From Hymenolepis diminuta (Eukaryota > Platyhelminthes > Cestoda > Cyclophyllidea > Hymenolepididae): 64,000 nucleotides of DNA. The notes under the pieces are model-generated. The model was not told the origin of the DNA and did no database searches. It saw only the letters and a list, made by a program, of their open reading frames with translations. Below, one piece after another: positions 12,221 through 22,509 of the stretch. The position numbers and the translations under genes are program-made. Where the stretch lies: positions 1-64,000 of the forward strand of contig CAADRB010000006.1 in the NCBI GenBank assembly GCA_900708905.1, written 5' to 3'. Each line of letters starts with the position of its first letter. Position 1 is the stretch's first letter.

Positions 12221-12340
12221 GATTAGTTTGTTGTCAGACTAATCATATTCTGACACACACCTCTTAGTGCCGATCAATGATTGGTTCAATCTTCTCCGGC
12301 CAATCACCATTGGAACAAATCCTGTTCCAAGGGTATAAAG
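12221..12340 (+). promoter_or_regulatory. Promoter-like cluster: CCAAT elements, hairpins and TATA box
   Basis: Within 110 bp there are an ATTGG (12278-12285 area), an inverted CCAAT pair (CCAAT-CACC-ATTGG ending near 12313), an 8-bp perfect hairpin TTGGAACA / TGTTCCAA at 12310-12330, a 7-bp hairpin TGTCAGA / TCTGACA at 12232-12255, and a TATA-like GGTATAAAG starting near 12331. An ATG follows at 12363. The combination resembles an RNA polymerase II core promoter, but no transcript evidence is available. It could equally belong to a decayed transposable element. Confidence 0.4.
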
Positions 12341-12362
12341 AGGTTATGATTTTCATCGAGAA

Positions 12363-12512
12363 ATGCCCAATTACGGAGTTAGTCCTGTCTGGTTAAATCT
12401 CCCTCTCCCTGAGGTCCAAGCAAGTGTAGAAAACTTCACAGCAGAGGGCTTGACCACACCTTACAATATTTCGGCCGTACACTATAACAAAAGCCATGAT
12501 GTTATCCTCAAG
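12363..12512 (+). CDS. Candidate first exon of an unknown small gene
   Basis: An ATG 30 bp after a TATA-like box opens a frame that reaches a good donor (CAAG|GTAACA) at 12512 after exactly 50 codons, phase 0. Without splicing the frame runs on to 12677. The 50 residues contain three N-glycosylation sequons (NFT, NIS, NKS) but no signal peptide. I found no partner exon downstream and no family match, so this is a hypothesis based mainly on the promoter-like sequence upstream. Confidence 0.25.
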
Positions 12513-12677
12513 GTAACAATTACGGAAACCAAAATGAATAAAGATTGTAGATCAAAATTAAAGTCGAACAACGGAATGCTAAGTGCAACACTTACACTTT
12601 TTGTGCTTTTTATGAAGTGTTTTTATAACTTTCAAGTGCCTCCAGAAAGCCGAATTCTGAGATGTACCGGGGTATAA

Positions 12678-15600
12678 TGCGTGATACTAAGTGTTTGATT
12701 TGGTATATTCGGAATGACTGTAAAATTTAATTGACAAAGCCATGTCTGTAAGGTCCCTTGTCCTCAATGTGGTATCCGAGCCTTTGGACAGGCGGCGACT
12801 TGAGTATGATTGTGAAATGTAACTCGTTTGTCTAACTAGTTGACAATATACTAAGATGTGATCTAATTAAGACTTGTTCCCTCTAGTGTCCTTCAAGTCT
12901 TTTGCACGTAATTACATTCAACACTAAAGAAAATTGTTCTTCACAAAGAATTATTGATGACAGCACCTTTCGCCCTTCATAGGACCATTCTACAATTCAT
13001 CGTACTTCCATGTATTTTCAAAATAAAAATTGTATTTTCTATTCTGCCATAAAAAATAATGGAAGTAGAGGTTACCAAATTATGCTTTCCAGGACGAAGA
13101 AGTTCAAAGGTATTGTCCATATTCTCCAAGTGGATGTTTAAATACCTCTTTATGCTATGGAATCCCTTATAATTAATTAAAGGAGTTATATCAATATTAT
13201 CTTAACCACACCAATATACAATAACTATTCAAATGAATGTTGTGGTGCTGTTGAAAATCGCAAACTGAGATTAAAATCTGTAATCAATGTGATGTATTTC
13301 AGATCCTTTAAGTCAGGCAAGGCAACGCCAGAAGTAATTTGATAGGAAAAATTCAGTCAGAGTTTATGCGTCAGGCTAACGAAAGACGTCAGAAGCAAAC
13401 AGTGTTCATATTAATTTTTGAGCACATTCTGTATACTTTTTAGGATAGAAAGTGTTGCAATTAAATTAAGATAATTTAGCCGATGAAAAAGCAACTTCAA
13501 TTTGCATATTCGATCACAATAAATGTCACTTGTTTCCCCTCTTTGTTTAAGGACGCTGATATTGTTCAACATACGGCGCGTTGTTTAAATTAAGTGCTGA
13601 TCTGAGCAAGAGTTCGGAAATTGGATTACCGATCTCATGCCTCGAATTATATGCGCAATTTGGGTGAACCATCCCTTTTATACACATGGTGTGATATGTT
13701 ATTCTAATTGAGGTTAAGAAAAAAAGTGCATGGGAAATATATATATATCCTCAAAACAATTTTATCAATTTAATAAAGGTTGCTCATTAGAATACAGTTC
13801 TCTTCATAAAACAGGCCATTAAATGTCTAAACATTACCAGACTGATGGGAATTCAATTCAATCAATCAAAGAAATTGTTCCTAAATGCTTATAAGATTGA
13901 CATGCGGATTGTAGGTCCTACGTGATGACAATTATTCATCCATGTCTCAGTGACTGAAAATAGTTCGCGAAACTGTTGTGTATAGGGGCCAGCGTTTGAA
14001 AAACTCAGCAGGTGCTAGAGGGAACACGCCTTATCTCGAACGCACTAATAGTGTTTAAATAGACATGTGAGACATACCTGAAGACAGGGAGAGTCAGACA
14101 CACTTAAGTCGTCATGTCCTAAAGAGAGTTTATCATGAGATCCATAACTGAGGGCCCGCACATCACTTAAAAATGGTACGCATTCCTAATTTTTTAGGTC
14201 ACGAAATAAAATGACCAAAGGGAAGAATTTTTAGTACTTTGAAAAGCACGAATTCATCGTTTTTAGCTAAGCCACAGAGGCATAATTCTACTCAGGAAAC
14301 CTTAAAGACAGATTTCTTTAGGCATTTTCCCCACATATAAACACGAAAATAAAATTTTAAACGGTTGGGAGAAATTCCGACTTTATTTGTATTCTAACGA
14401 AACACCAATTTTAAATGTCAATGTCAATTTTCCAAATATGCCGTATTATATTATTTTTGAGACGAATAGTTCCAAAACGTACAAAGTGAGGTATTTGTAA
14501 TGCTAACTTTTTGCAGGATATTAATATCTAACAGCTTCTCTAATATGAGAATATCGCACTTCGTCATTCTTCGTTTGGCTAGTCGTTGAATGTGTTCGTC
14601 TGGGATAAACAAACCCGAGACCCCCGACTTGGCGAATATGAAAGTTAATTTCTATTGCATCGGAGTAACGGCATTCTATGCATCAAGGTAAATAGTAGGG
14701 ATATGTGGTACATTTATGAAATGCAGAAAGGGTGAGTACTCTTAATGAAACTAAAGATAACTCCATTCAAATGAGAATATGACACATTTATCAGTCCTTT
14801 TCCGATAATTCATTTTGAAATTCAATAATCTACGACTCCATTTTTTAATTTTTATTTAAGTTATTGATAACGAGGCCATCGAAATCTTATTCATCTTAAA
14901 ATCAAATCTTAATAAATTCCAGCAAGGAAAATGAAATTCGACCGTGGTATTTGCACACAATATTTGGATTAAAATATTCACGCATTATAAACAAAAGGCC
15001 ATTTTGTTTATGGCCATTAATAGTTCATTCTTGAAGAGGTTTCAACCAAAATTCCCCTATAATTAGTAGCCTCAAATGATTTATCCAAAATCATATGCTT
15101 CGTTTCGCAAAAATATAAAAATATCTGAAGACCTCAGGCTAAAACACCAATTTATTATTATGTTATGACCAACAACTCAATCTAGTTAACTTGGTCTTTA
15201 AGACCCGAACATCGTGGACATAAGTTAACCCAGTAACTTGGGGATCATACCCCACAATTTAAAAACTAACTTTAGAACTTGACTCATTGAACTATACCCA
15301 AAAAGTGAAAGGCAGATAATCTGGTGAATCCAATATTCAAATGAAATAAAACCTCTTCGTACAGTGACTTCATACCCTCCCTCATATCTCTTGTTGAACT
15401 TTTATTAAAATAAAAAAGCGAAAATTTAAAATAAAAATCTCTTCCACATTCATAATTAGAATATTCTAGGTAATATCCAACATACTTCTAAACCTGAAAA
15501 ATAAAACTATTAAACTGTAAGTCAGGACCTTCGTTTTTAAATAATAGACAAAGGTGAGAGTTAATTTTGTCGCAGCCGGCATTACTATTCCAAGTCTTTG

Positions 15601-17620
15601 TGTCACAGCAACAAAATTGTAGATAAATAGGGAATTCATTTGCCTGACAATTGTTGCTGGTACGACAGGGTATAAATAAANNNGGGGGGGGGGGCAGGGA
15701 AGGACTATGGGGTTTGTCTCGTATGCTCCGACGACCTTGAATCACACGCACAGGAAGTGGTATTTCTCCCTTGAGCTTAGGAGAATGATTAGAATGTTTT
15801 TCGTGATCAGCCTTAACAAATTTCGAGCACTTTGGCCTCTGACCAATTAACGAAACCTTCCGTTAACCTCGCTTTAGATACACGTTCGTATGTGCGTTCT
15901 ACCTTAACTTGGCCTCAGCGGTCATCAGTGACTCATAATTGTGCTGCGCCCACTGCTCAACCGTTCCAGATGCGCTGGTTAACTAATACTGGTTGAAATT
16001 GAATAGAATATTTATAATCAGTGCGTACCCGAATGAAATTCACAAGCTTTATCCCTCGTGTACTAGAGTATCGATTGTTAGATTTCTACAATCGTGCTTG
16101 TTTATGTAAGACCAAAACTTCTGCGATTTTTTGGTAATCTGGGTCAGTAAACTCATGAGTATTCCGTTCTTTGTAAGTAAATGCAAGTAAATGCTTACTT
16201 GAATTTTCCGTTTCCTTATCGATTCTTATAGTTTTCACGTGTTCAAGTCTCACCTAGATCCAAAAAGGACTATGACAATTGAAGCAGAATGACTGAAAAT
16301 TACTCCCTATGAGGAGTACACTATGATATTCGAAAACAAATTGTTAGAGTGCAAAGATGGCGATGAATCATTATCAAAAGTATGTGCTCAGATCGATACA
16401 AAGACCGTCAAGAACCGTTATTTAAATTTAAAGATGACAAACTCCATGATGGACTCCTATGAGGCTTACGGAACATCAATTCAAATTTCAAATACAACTC
16501 TGTTTTATGTGTTCTCCCTGTGTTTTATTTTTAGAAAATACGTTATTAATAATACACTTTTTTGATGCTTAAAACAGGGAGTTACCTCTCAGCAATCCTA
16601 TTTAATTGTAGGATTAAATTTTTGGTCATCAAGAGATAAAGGATATTGGCTAGTATGAATAATTGTAGGTGTCCGTGCATTTATATGGCTACATGTTTGA
16701 AGTTAACTGTGGCATGATAAAATAAATAAAAAAAACAACTTTACTGCTCCCGTCCTGGCATTCTGAGATCAAAGTTGGCGTTAAAGCCAATGAAAGCATT
16801 CCGTTATTATTTCCACATATCGTTTCAGTGGGAGAAAAAAATAAAGCAAGATTTCAGTCAGTGGTTCTATAGTCTCAGATAAAGCTATGGGATCAGGCGA
16901 ATCAACCATACTCATTTATCCGATACTCAAATACGTTTATGCATGTGATTAGACTGAAGGTATTGGTTCAAGTAATGTCAACAGCGAGTAATTTAAACAG
17001 CTATGTAGTTACAATTCGGTTCTTTAAACGGACAGACAGTATAACTCAGCGGCCCCACAAAAATAATTTGTTCTGACACTGGCGGTACAGGTAAATGAGC
17101 GGCCTCGTTGTCCAGTGTAGCTGATTCGGCAAGGAACTAAATGTAAGCCACATTGTAAACAAGTTTTATCGAAGAAAATCTTACAGATAGGCAATATAGT
17201 AATGTGGCATAAAAGAATCAGAACGATCTATGCCTATGATCTCACCAGCATGGAGGTAGGGCTAACTGCAGTCAAAGGTATTTGAGATAGTGCCGAGAAG
17301 CCCAGATAAGCGGCTAATGACACACAAGCTGCGGGAGACTGCGCTCTCCCTCCTCTCTCCTACTTTCTATGGAGAGAGGACCTTTTCTCTCATAAACTCT
17401 CCGGCGGAACACTCAGCCATTGGAAAGGCCATGAAATTTTTGAAAACAAAATGGCCACCCCCATCCGTAAAAGACGACTCGCTGGATTTACTCTTCGTCC
17501 TAAGGCATTATCTATTATTGACTCGCATTTAATGTTTAATGAGAGAGTTGTCAAGCCAACTGCACATAAGCAGAGTTTTTCGATAGTCTCACTCTAGTCA
17601 TTCAGGAATAAATCGAATGA
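12678..17620. other. Intergenic region, no confident gene; short assembly gap
   Basis: AT-rich sequence with no supported gene. Three undetermined bases (15681-15683) precede a run of 11 G. Short frames at 16323-16565 and 17290-17532 have no recognisable family. The second has somewhat biased codons and lies just upstream of the Gypsy integrase relic, so it might be eroded retroelement sequence, but I cannot show that. Confidence 0.45.
15681..15683. other. Undetermined bases (assembly gap) before a poly-G run
   Basis: NNN at 15681-15683 is followed by 11 consecutive G. Homopolymer G runs commonly break sequencing or consensus, so the true local length is uncertain. Confidence 0.9.
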
Positions 17621-17629
17621 AAATATTGG

Positions 17630-18480
17630 GCAGGGGATATACATACCGGCCAGGAACGGACAAAGACATAGAATTACTTGTCAGCCCTCCACATGATAAA
17701 TCAATGCCTTGGTCCCCAATGGGGACACTTTGATGTAGAGTCCATGCTAATTTTTCTGGTGTTATCAATGACATTGCTTAATTACCATTGATGGTCTCAC
17801 ATTCCAAGTGACTAGAAGTACTTTCAATGGTGTCAACAAATACTACAGCGACTATCAGCGTCCTTGATCTCCTCATCACGACGCATGGTTTCCCAGAAAC
17901 TCTGGTGTTAGACAATAGAACACAGTTCTGCTAGTTGCACTTCGAGGAATACTGTGGGAAGAGAACTATTGATCACATCCGTACGCCCTTTATATAGCCT
18001 ATAATCAAACGGTCAGGCAGAGCAATTTGTCGACACGTTCAAAAGGGCTCTGCTGAAAGCAAAATAGGAGGAAGCGACGTAGGAAGTTATTCAAAAGTTC
18101 CTACTGACCTAGAGGACAATTGCTCACCCGATGCTTAATGGTAAAGCGCCAGCAAACAATTAGGCATACTATGATACCGAAGAACAAGACAGGTGAACCT
18201 GCAAAAGTCGTAAAAGAGAAGAGTTTAATGTCGGTGATCTCGTGTTTGCTTGTGACTTCAGAATTGTTCACCCCTAGACGACTGGTCAAACGGCTGGGAA
18301 AAGTCATTCATGAAATCCAGATAAATGATGATATTTGGATCAGGCATAAAAGTCTACTGAGGCCACATATAGCGGAAACTAAATCAACGCTAATATCAAC
18401 TCCGCCTTACCTCCTGCTGGACACTTTCAATTTTTCATCAAGGAAATCGGATAAGGCATGCGAAAGAACTCCAGAATAAC
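17630..18480 (+). pseudogene. Decayed Ty3/Gypsy-type retrotransposon integrase region
   Basis: Translating with frame changes shows integrase-like blocks in the expected order. A core phrase reading HGFPETLVLDN near 17881-17925 ends in the Asp of the second catalytic position. It is followed by FEEYCGKRTIDHIRTP (17940-17990), then TTPHPML-like sequence near 18115, and a C-terminal segment with FNVGDLVF-like and RRLVKRLGKVIHEIQ, then IWIRHKSLLRPHIA (18120-18479 area). Several in-frame stops and frameshifts break it, so it cannot encode an active enzyme. Integrases of this class insert retroelement cDNA into chromosomes. The LTR-like block 90 bp downstream fits a Gypsy element whose pol gene ends beside the 3' LTR. 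I recognised no protease or reverse transcriptase upstream, so the element is truncated or too decayed to read. Confidence 0.7.
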
Positions 18481-18568
18481 AGAAACGCTCCTCAAAAGGA
18501 AGCCCAGAAGATTGCAGATGAATTTAAATTTGAAGTCACATGAGGAAGAAGCGGTTGTAAAAAAGACG

Positions 18569-18845
18569 TGTCAGGAAAAACGTAAATTATGAATTATTTT
18601 TCTCCTGAAAATATTAATATTTTATTTTTTGTTTTCTTCCCTTATATATTGAAATTACATTTAATTATTAAATTGTTTATCCGAACTAATGAATAACCTT
18701 TTAGTGTGGACAATTTTTCCGAGGCAAATGGTTATCTTTATATAAAGTTCTAATATCTTTAACTTTGTCTGCTCTTCCCTCTCCGCTGGAGCGAAGGAAC
18801 TTCGGATCAACTCTATTAAGGAATTATGAGTTTATTAAAGTAGTC
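18569..18845 (+). mobile_element. 3' LTR-like block of the Gypsy relic
   Basis: Starts with TGTCAGGA right after a purine-rich stretch (GAGGAAGAAGCGG...AAAAAAGACG), as a polypurine tract precedes a 3' LTR. It shares ordered blocks with 28931-29232: TGTTTTCTTCCC, TTTATCCGAACTAA, GAATAAC, TTTTTCCGAGG and ATCTTTATATAAAGTTCTAA. The last contains a TATA-like promoter sequence. The right border is not defined. Confidence 0.6.
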
Positions 18846-19623
18846 TCTCATTTTATAGTGAGCCTGATAAACTTTCGGTATTAATTTCCAGTCAACAGCC
18901 ATTCCCAATTATTACTTCACTTAGCTTCGGTGTATTAGAATCATGTTGGCTCCTATAACCCCGCTAGAATCAACAATATCATACGGAAACTTATTTTGAT
19001 GTGATAGACCGGAAGTCAACAGTAATTAACTGGACGCAGTGAATGTGAGCTTTTTTCATGAAAGTGGAATAAACCTTGAAATTTGTTAACTAAATCATTC
19101 TTCTCTTCACTCTGATGCAAATGAGCCTCTAAAATGCACTTAGTCAAGTCAAACGCCTTGAAGTGATTTCAATTTACTTCTTGAGCTACTCCAGCTAATT
19201 AATTTATCCAGGACCCTGATGTAAAATGAAATATATAAGTCATTAATCGGATTTTGGCGAAAATTATTCGCAACAATCGCTTACTTCATCTTATTTAAAA
19301 GTATATTTCCCAATATATACTGGAATATCCATGTACTAATTATTTCGTTGAAACAGTCTGAAAGTTACGAGTAAACATATTTAAATGAGAACAAGAGGTA
19401 TTTAATTGTTCTAAGTTATTAATAGTCTAGAATTACACGCGTCTTATCGTATGTATTGACTGAATTACTACACAAACCAAATCTCCCTTAAATGCCTAAA
19501 TTTGGCTAAATTTGGAAAGGCAGCTAGTGGAAAAGACATTTGTTGCAACATATGCAATTAAAAATTCCCATTGCTGAGACACGATCTGCTTACCTATGTG
19601 TTTGAGGTGAGAGGAAAAGTAGA
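18846..19623. other. Intergenic region, nothing recognised
   Basis: AT-rich DNA with no open frame, repeat match or RNA gene I can support. Confidence 0.4.
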
Positions 19624-19624
19624 T

Positions 19625-19724
19625 GTCAGAGGTGGGAGTCGGATCCACGCCATCATTCGAGGATCAGAATTCTCAGAAAGTTTTCGCTTGAGTCTGGTGC
19701 CTTAGACCGTTCGGCCCCGCTGAC
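19625..19724 (-). tRNA. tRNA-Leu(CAA)-like gene with intron, probably decayed
   Basis: On the minus strand a 7-nt acceptor arm GTCAGCG pairs with CTCTGAC (one mismatch). A near-perfect A box (GCCGAACGGTCTAAGGC) follows, then an anticodon arm CCAGA-CT-CAA-G, an intron-like insert of about 16-18 nt just 3' of the anticodon, the returning strand TCTGA, a variable arm and a T arm GTGGATCCGACTCCCAC. Eukaryotic tRNA-Leu(CAA) typically carries an intron at this position. The T loop differs from the usual TTCGAAT at two sites and one T-stem pair and one anticodon-stem pair are lost, which weakens the B box. It may be a pseudogene or a founder-like SINE head. Confidence 0.6.
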
Positions 19725-20025
19725 AGCGGCAGGGGGCTTTGCACATACCGTCTCAGGCTATGCTTCGCTTTCAGGCACATTAGGCACGCGCTGGTGCTCT
19801 TGTGCTAGTAGCGCACAAGTTACTTGCGACTCGTAATGCCGAAGGGAGGTAGACATACGAAGCTGACTGCCGATTGACGCCTGATAAATGCAGGTGAAGA
19901 GGTGGAGGAGGAAGAAGAAGGAGTGATGGCATGGTGTAACGAGGCATGGGAGGAGGGGAGTGGTTTGGGAGAGGGGAATTCGAATTTGAAGAATAGAAAT
20001 GGAGGATGATTGTTTGGTGACAAGG
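19725..20025. other. GC-richer spacer between two tRNA-like pieces
   Basis: Locally GC-rich and purine-rich on the plus strand (GAGGTGGAGGAGGAAGAAGAAGG near 19899-19921), unlike its surroundings. It gives rise to overlapping open frames on the minus strand that look like composition artefacts. The origin is unknown. Confidence 0.4.
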
Positions 20026-20088
20026 ACTCGTCAATAGTGTGAGGATACCTCCCACGCACGCGACCCATGTTCGAGTCCCGGCTGACAC
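20026..20088 (+). pseudogene. tRNA-like fragment (Asp/Gly/Glu-type)
   Basis: Contains an A-box-like TAGTGTGAGGATAC and a perfect B box with T-arm (CATGTTCGAGTCCCGG), spaced as in a tRNA. The acceptor ends do not pair and the D arm is short, so it is a pseudogene or the head of a SINE and not a working tRNA gene. Confidence 0.45.
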
Positions 20089-22280
20089 GCGTCTCTTTCT
20101 AATCCTCTCACCGCATTTCTACTAGCACCACTCATTTGATACAGATTGCGCAAGTGAGCTTACTGCAGAATGTCGTGTTTTAGAGAAAGTTTAGACTCTT
20201 TACACACGAGGCCTTTCATTTCCTTGGAAAAGTAAAGTTCCTAAAGGTTTCCTAATCTGGGAATTCCATTTAATCATCAACTCATATCTCCAATCATTCT
20301 ATGCACAATGATGGATCTAAAAATCGCTTCTTCTAACATGATGAACTGGCGTATGCCGTCACAATCACACTGCCTGTAGCATTTAAAGGAGCGTCATAAA
20401 TAGTCCCAGAGTTGACGTAAGCTCTGTACTCTCTAAAAGAATCACAACAACTTCCATGTTCTAGGACGGTTTGACCGTTCTGATTGAACTTTATAACTGA
20501 ACCTCATTTCAGTTCATTTTTGTTTGGTATATGATTAATTGCAAATCAGTAAGCATAAGATATTTCCTTTAGCAAATCGCCTTGACTAATATAAACCAAT
20601 TAGTCTGGCGATATGAAGATGAGTATAACCGCTTCCAGTTCATTTTACTAGTTAACTCTAAGCACTGCATTAATTTACCTTAATGCAAACAGCTATTTAC
20701 CTAACTAGGACTTTTAAATCGGAAAACAAAGAACTGGGACCTGAAGTTTGGGCTCAGAAACATTATGTCTTGTTACAGAGAATGTGAAACAGACATCCTG
20801 ACGAATTCAGCAGATGTTAAAACCTCTTAAGGGTAGAGAGAGGATGTCCTAGAGATATTTTTGTCAGAATTCCACATCTTAACACCCCTCTTCTTGATTA
20901 GAAATAAACAGTTCGGTTGGCTATTTTCACCAAGGGATGTGCACCGATGAGTATCAATCTCGTTACCCCTGAGATGACAAACATGCATATTGATCGTTGC
21001 GTTACTGCCTCCCATGTGAAGTCAAGCATTTTTAATATTTGGAATTTCTTTTCGCTTTTTAAATTCTCCCACCCCCCTTCAAATTCCCTTTGAACTATCT
21101 AGGTGTTCCAATGGGTGGAAGCAATTTTGTCATGAATAATAAATATAATAAAGAATCTGATTTGTCATGGATTTTGATAAATAATTAATGTAAAAAGGAG
21201 AATGACAATTTCTCAATTAAATTAAACAACCCCTTGCTTCTTCTAGGACTGTCATGTAGCACTAGTGTCATTGAAATATGAGCCATTATCGAGTGCCATG
21301 GTTGTTCCCATTTTGAATGCTGAAATATGATAACATTTTGGAAAAAAGTAGTATCAAAAGGAATCAAGGGCTAAATTAAATTAGATTTAAAGCTGTAAAT
21401 CGCTTATCATATCAGCCAAATAATTTACAATTACGACGTTGAGAGTTTTGCCACCCCTCAAACTGTTAGTTTGTGCGATTTGAGATTTATGCTTTTCCAC
21501 GATGTGAAAATCCAAATGAATGAAGATCTTCATTTATTTATGCTGACAGCTAGTGCAAATGTCCGCCAACCATCTTGAGAACGAAGCTCTAATCCAAATT
21601 AACTATTGTCCTATAAATGTAAAGGAGAGAGACAATATCAAGAGAAATGTTGTCATATTTTACTTCCCCATTATTAAATTTAAAAGAAACAAAAACTAAC
21701 CATTTTTTGACCTGTTGGATTAAGTAAAAAACTTAGGTTCAACTGCTTGAACAAGTCCTGAAATGCTATATATATATATGTATATATATGAACAAAATAA
21801 AAATTGGGGGTCTGTTGGGTGATTTCTACAATATAAGAGGTATTGTACGACAGAGAAAACTTACTAAACCGTAGTCACTGTCATAAGTTAGGAATTCAGA
21901 GTTAGTGGCTGAATATTTGTATTAGGGGAGAACCGAGAGAAGGCATCAGCCTCGTAAACAGAAAGTGGCTAAATTGCGAAGTAAAGTCCCATAAGCTACT
22001 GTTAGGTTACGGGAAAAGTTGAAAAACAGCTTAAGGGTCATGGAAAAGTCATAGGCAGAGAAGATTGAGACTTGATATTTGAAGAGCAGAAAACTGGGAA
22101 AAATTGTTATGCGGAATAAGATAGCATTTGACTAAGAGCAAACTACAAAGTCGCTATATATTTAACAAATTAGCAAAACACATTAAAATCAATAGATGTG
22201 GTTGATTCTCACCTGTTCGAATCATGAATGAAATGTACTATGTGCCACAAACCACGTTGCCACTGAGAAATTCGAAGTGT
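20089..22280. other. Intergenic region with one SINE-like copy
   Basis: No supported gene. It contains a SINE-like fragment at about 20908-21012 and a short alternating TA run at 21768-21790. Nothing else was recognised. Confidence 0.4.
20908..21012 (-). repeat. SINE-like fragment
   Basis: Matches the right half of the SINE-like family: GTTCGGTTGGCTATTTTCACC, then ATCTCGTTACCCCTGAGATGACAAAC and a degenerate head complement. Confidence 0.35.
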
Positions 22281-22289
22281 ACTTAGCTA

Positions 22290-22500
22290 GCAATCCACGC
22301 CAGAACTCAGACCGTAGACCAATGGGGAAGTTAGCATGCCTGAATATACTCATTTTCATGCCCTTTGCTGAGAGGGAATTGCGGCCTTCTGGTCAAGATG
22401 GTCGCCCACTCTCACTTTTGAACTCTTTATGCCTTTTAGGTTTATATTTATACTCTTATGGATTTTACGGTTAACTTGCTTTAATTATTCTTGCAGTAAC
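22290..22500 (+). repeat. Interspersed repeat A, diverged copy 3
   Basis: Shares the 3' portion of repeat A and of 45964-46155: a CTCTCAC...CTTTATGCCTTTTAGG block followed by TATACTCTTATGGATTTTACGG (compare TACATTTTATGGACTTTACG in copy 4). The 5' half is poorly preserved. Confidence 0.35.
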
Positions 22501-22509
22501 ACAGTAATA

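Noticed and set aside
19780..20088. Minus-strand open frames of 82 and 102 codons
   Set aside because: Composition artefacts of the GC- and purine-rich spacer between two tRNA-like pieces; Ser/Pro-rich low-complexity products with no family.
21768..21790. TATATATA stretch as a promoter or replication feature
   Set aside because: A simple alternating TA microsatellite; no gene begins nearby.
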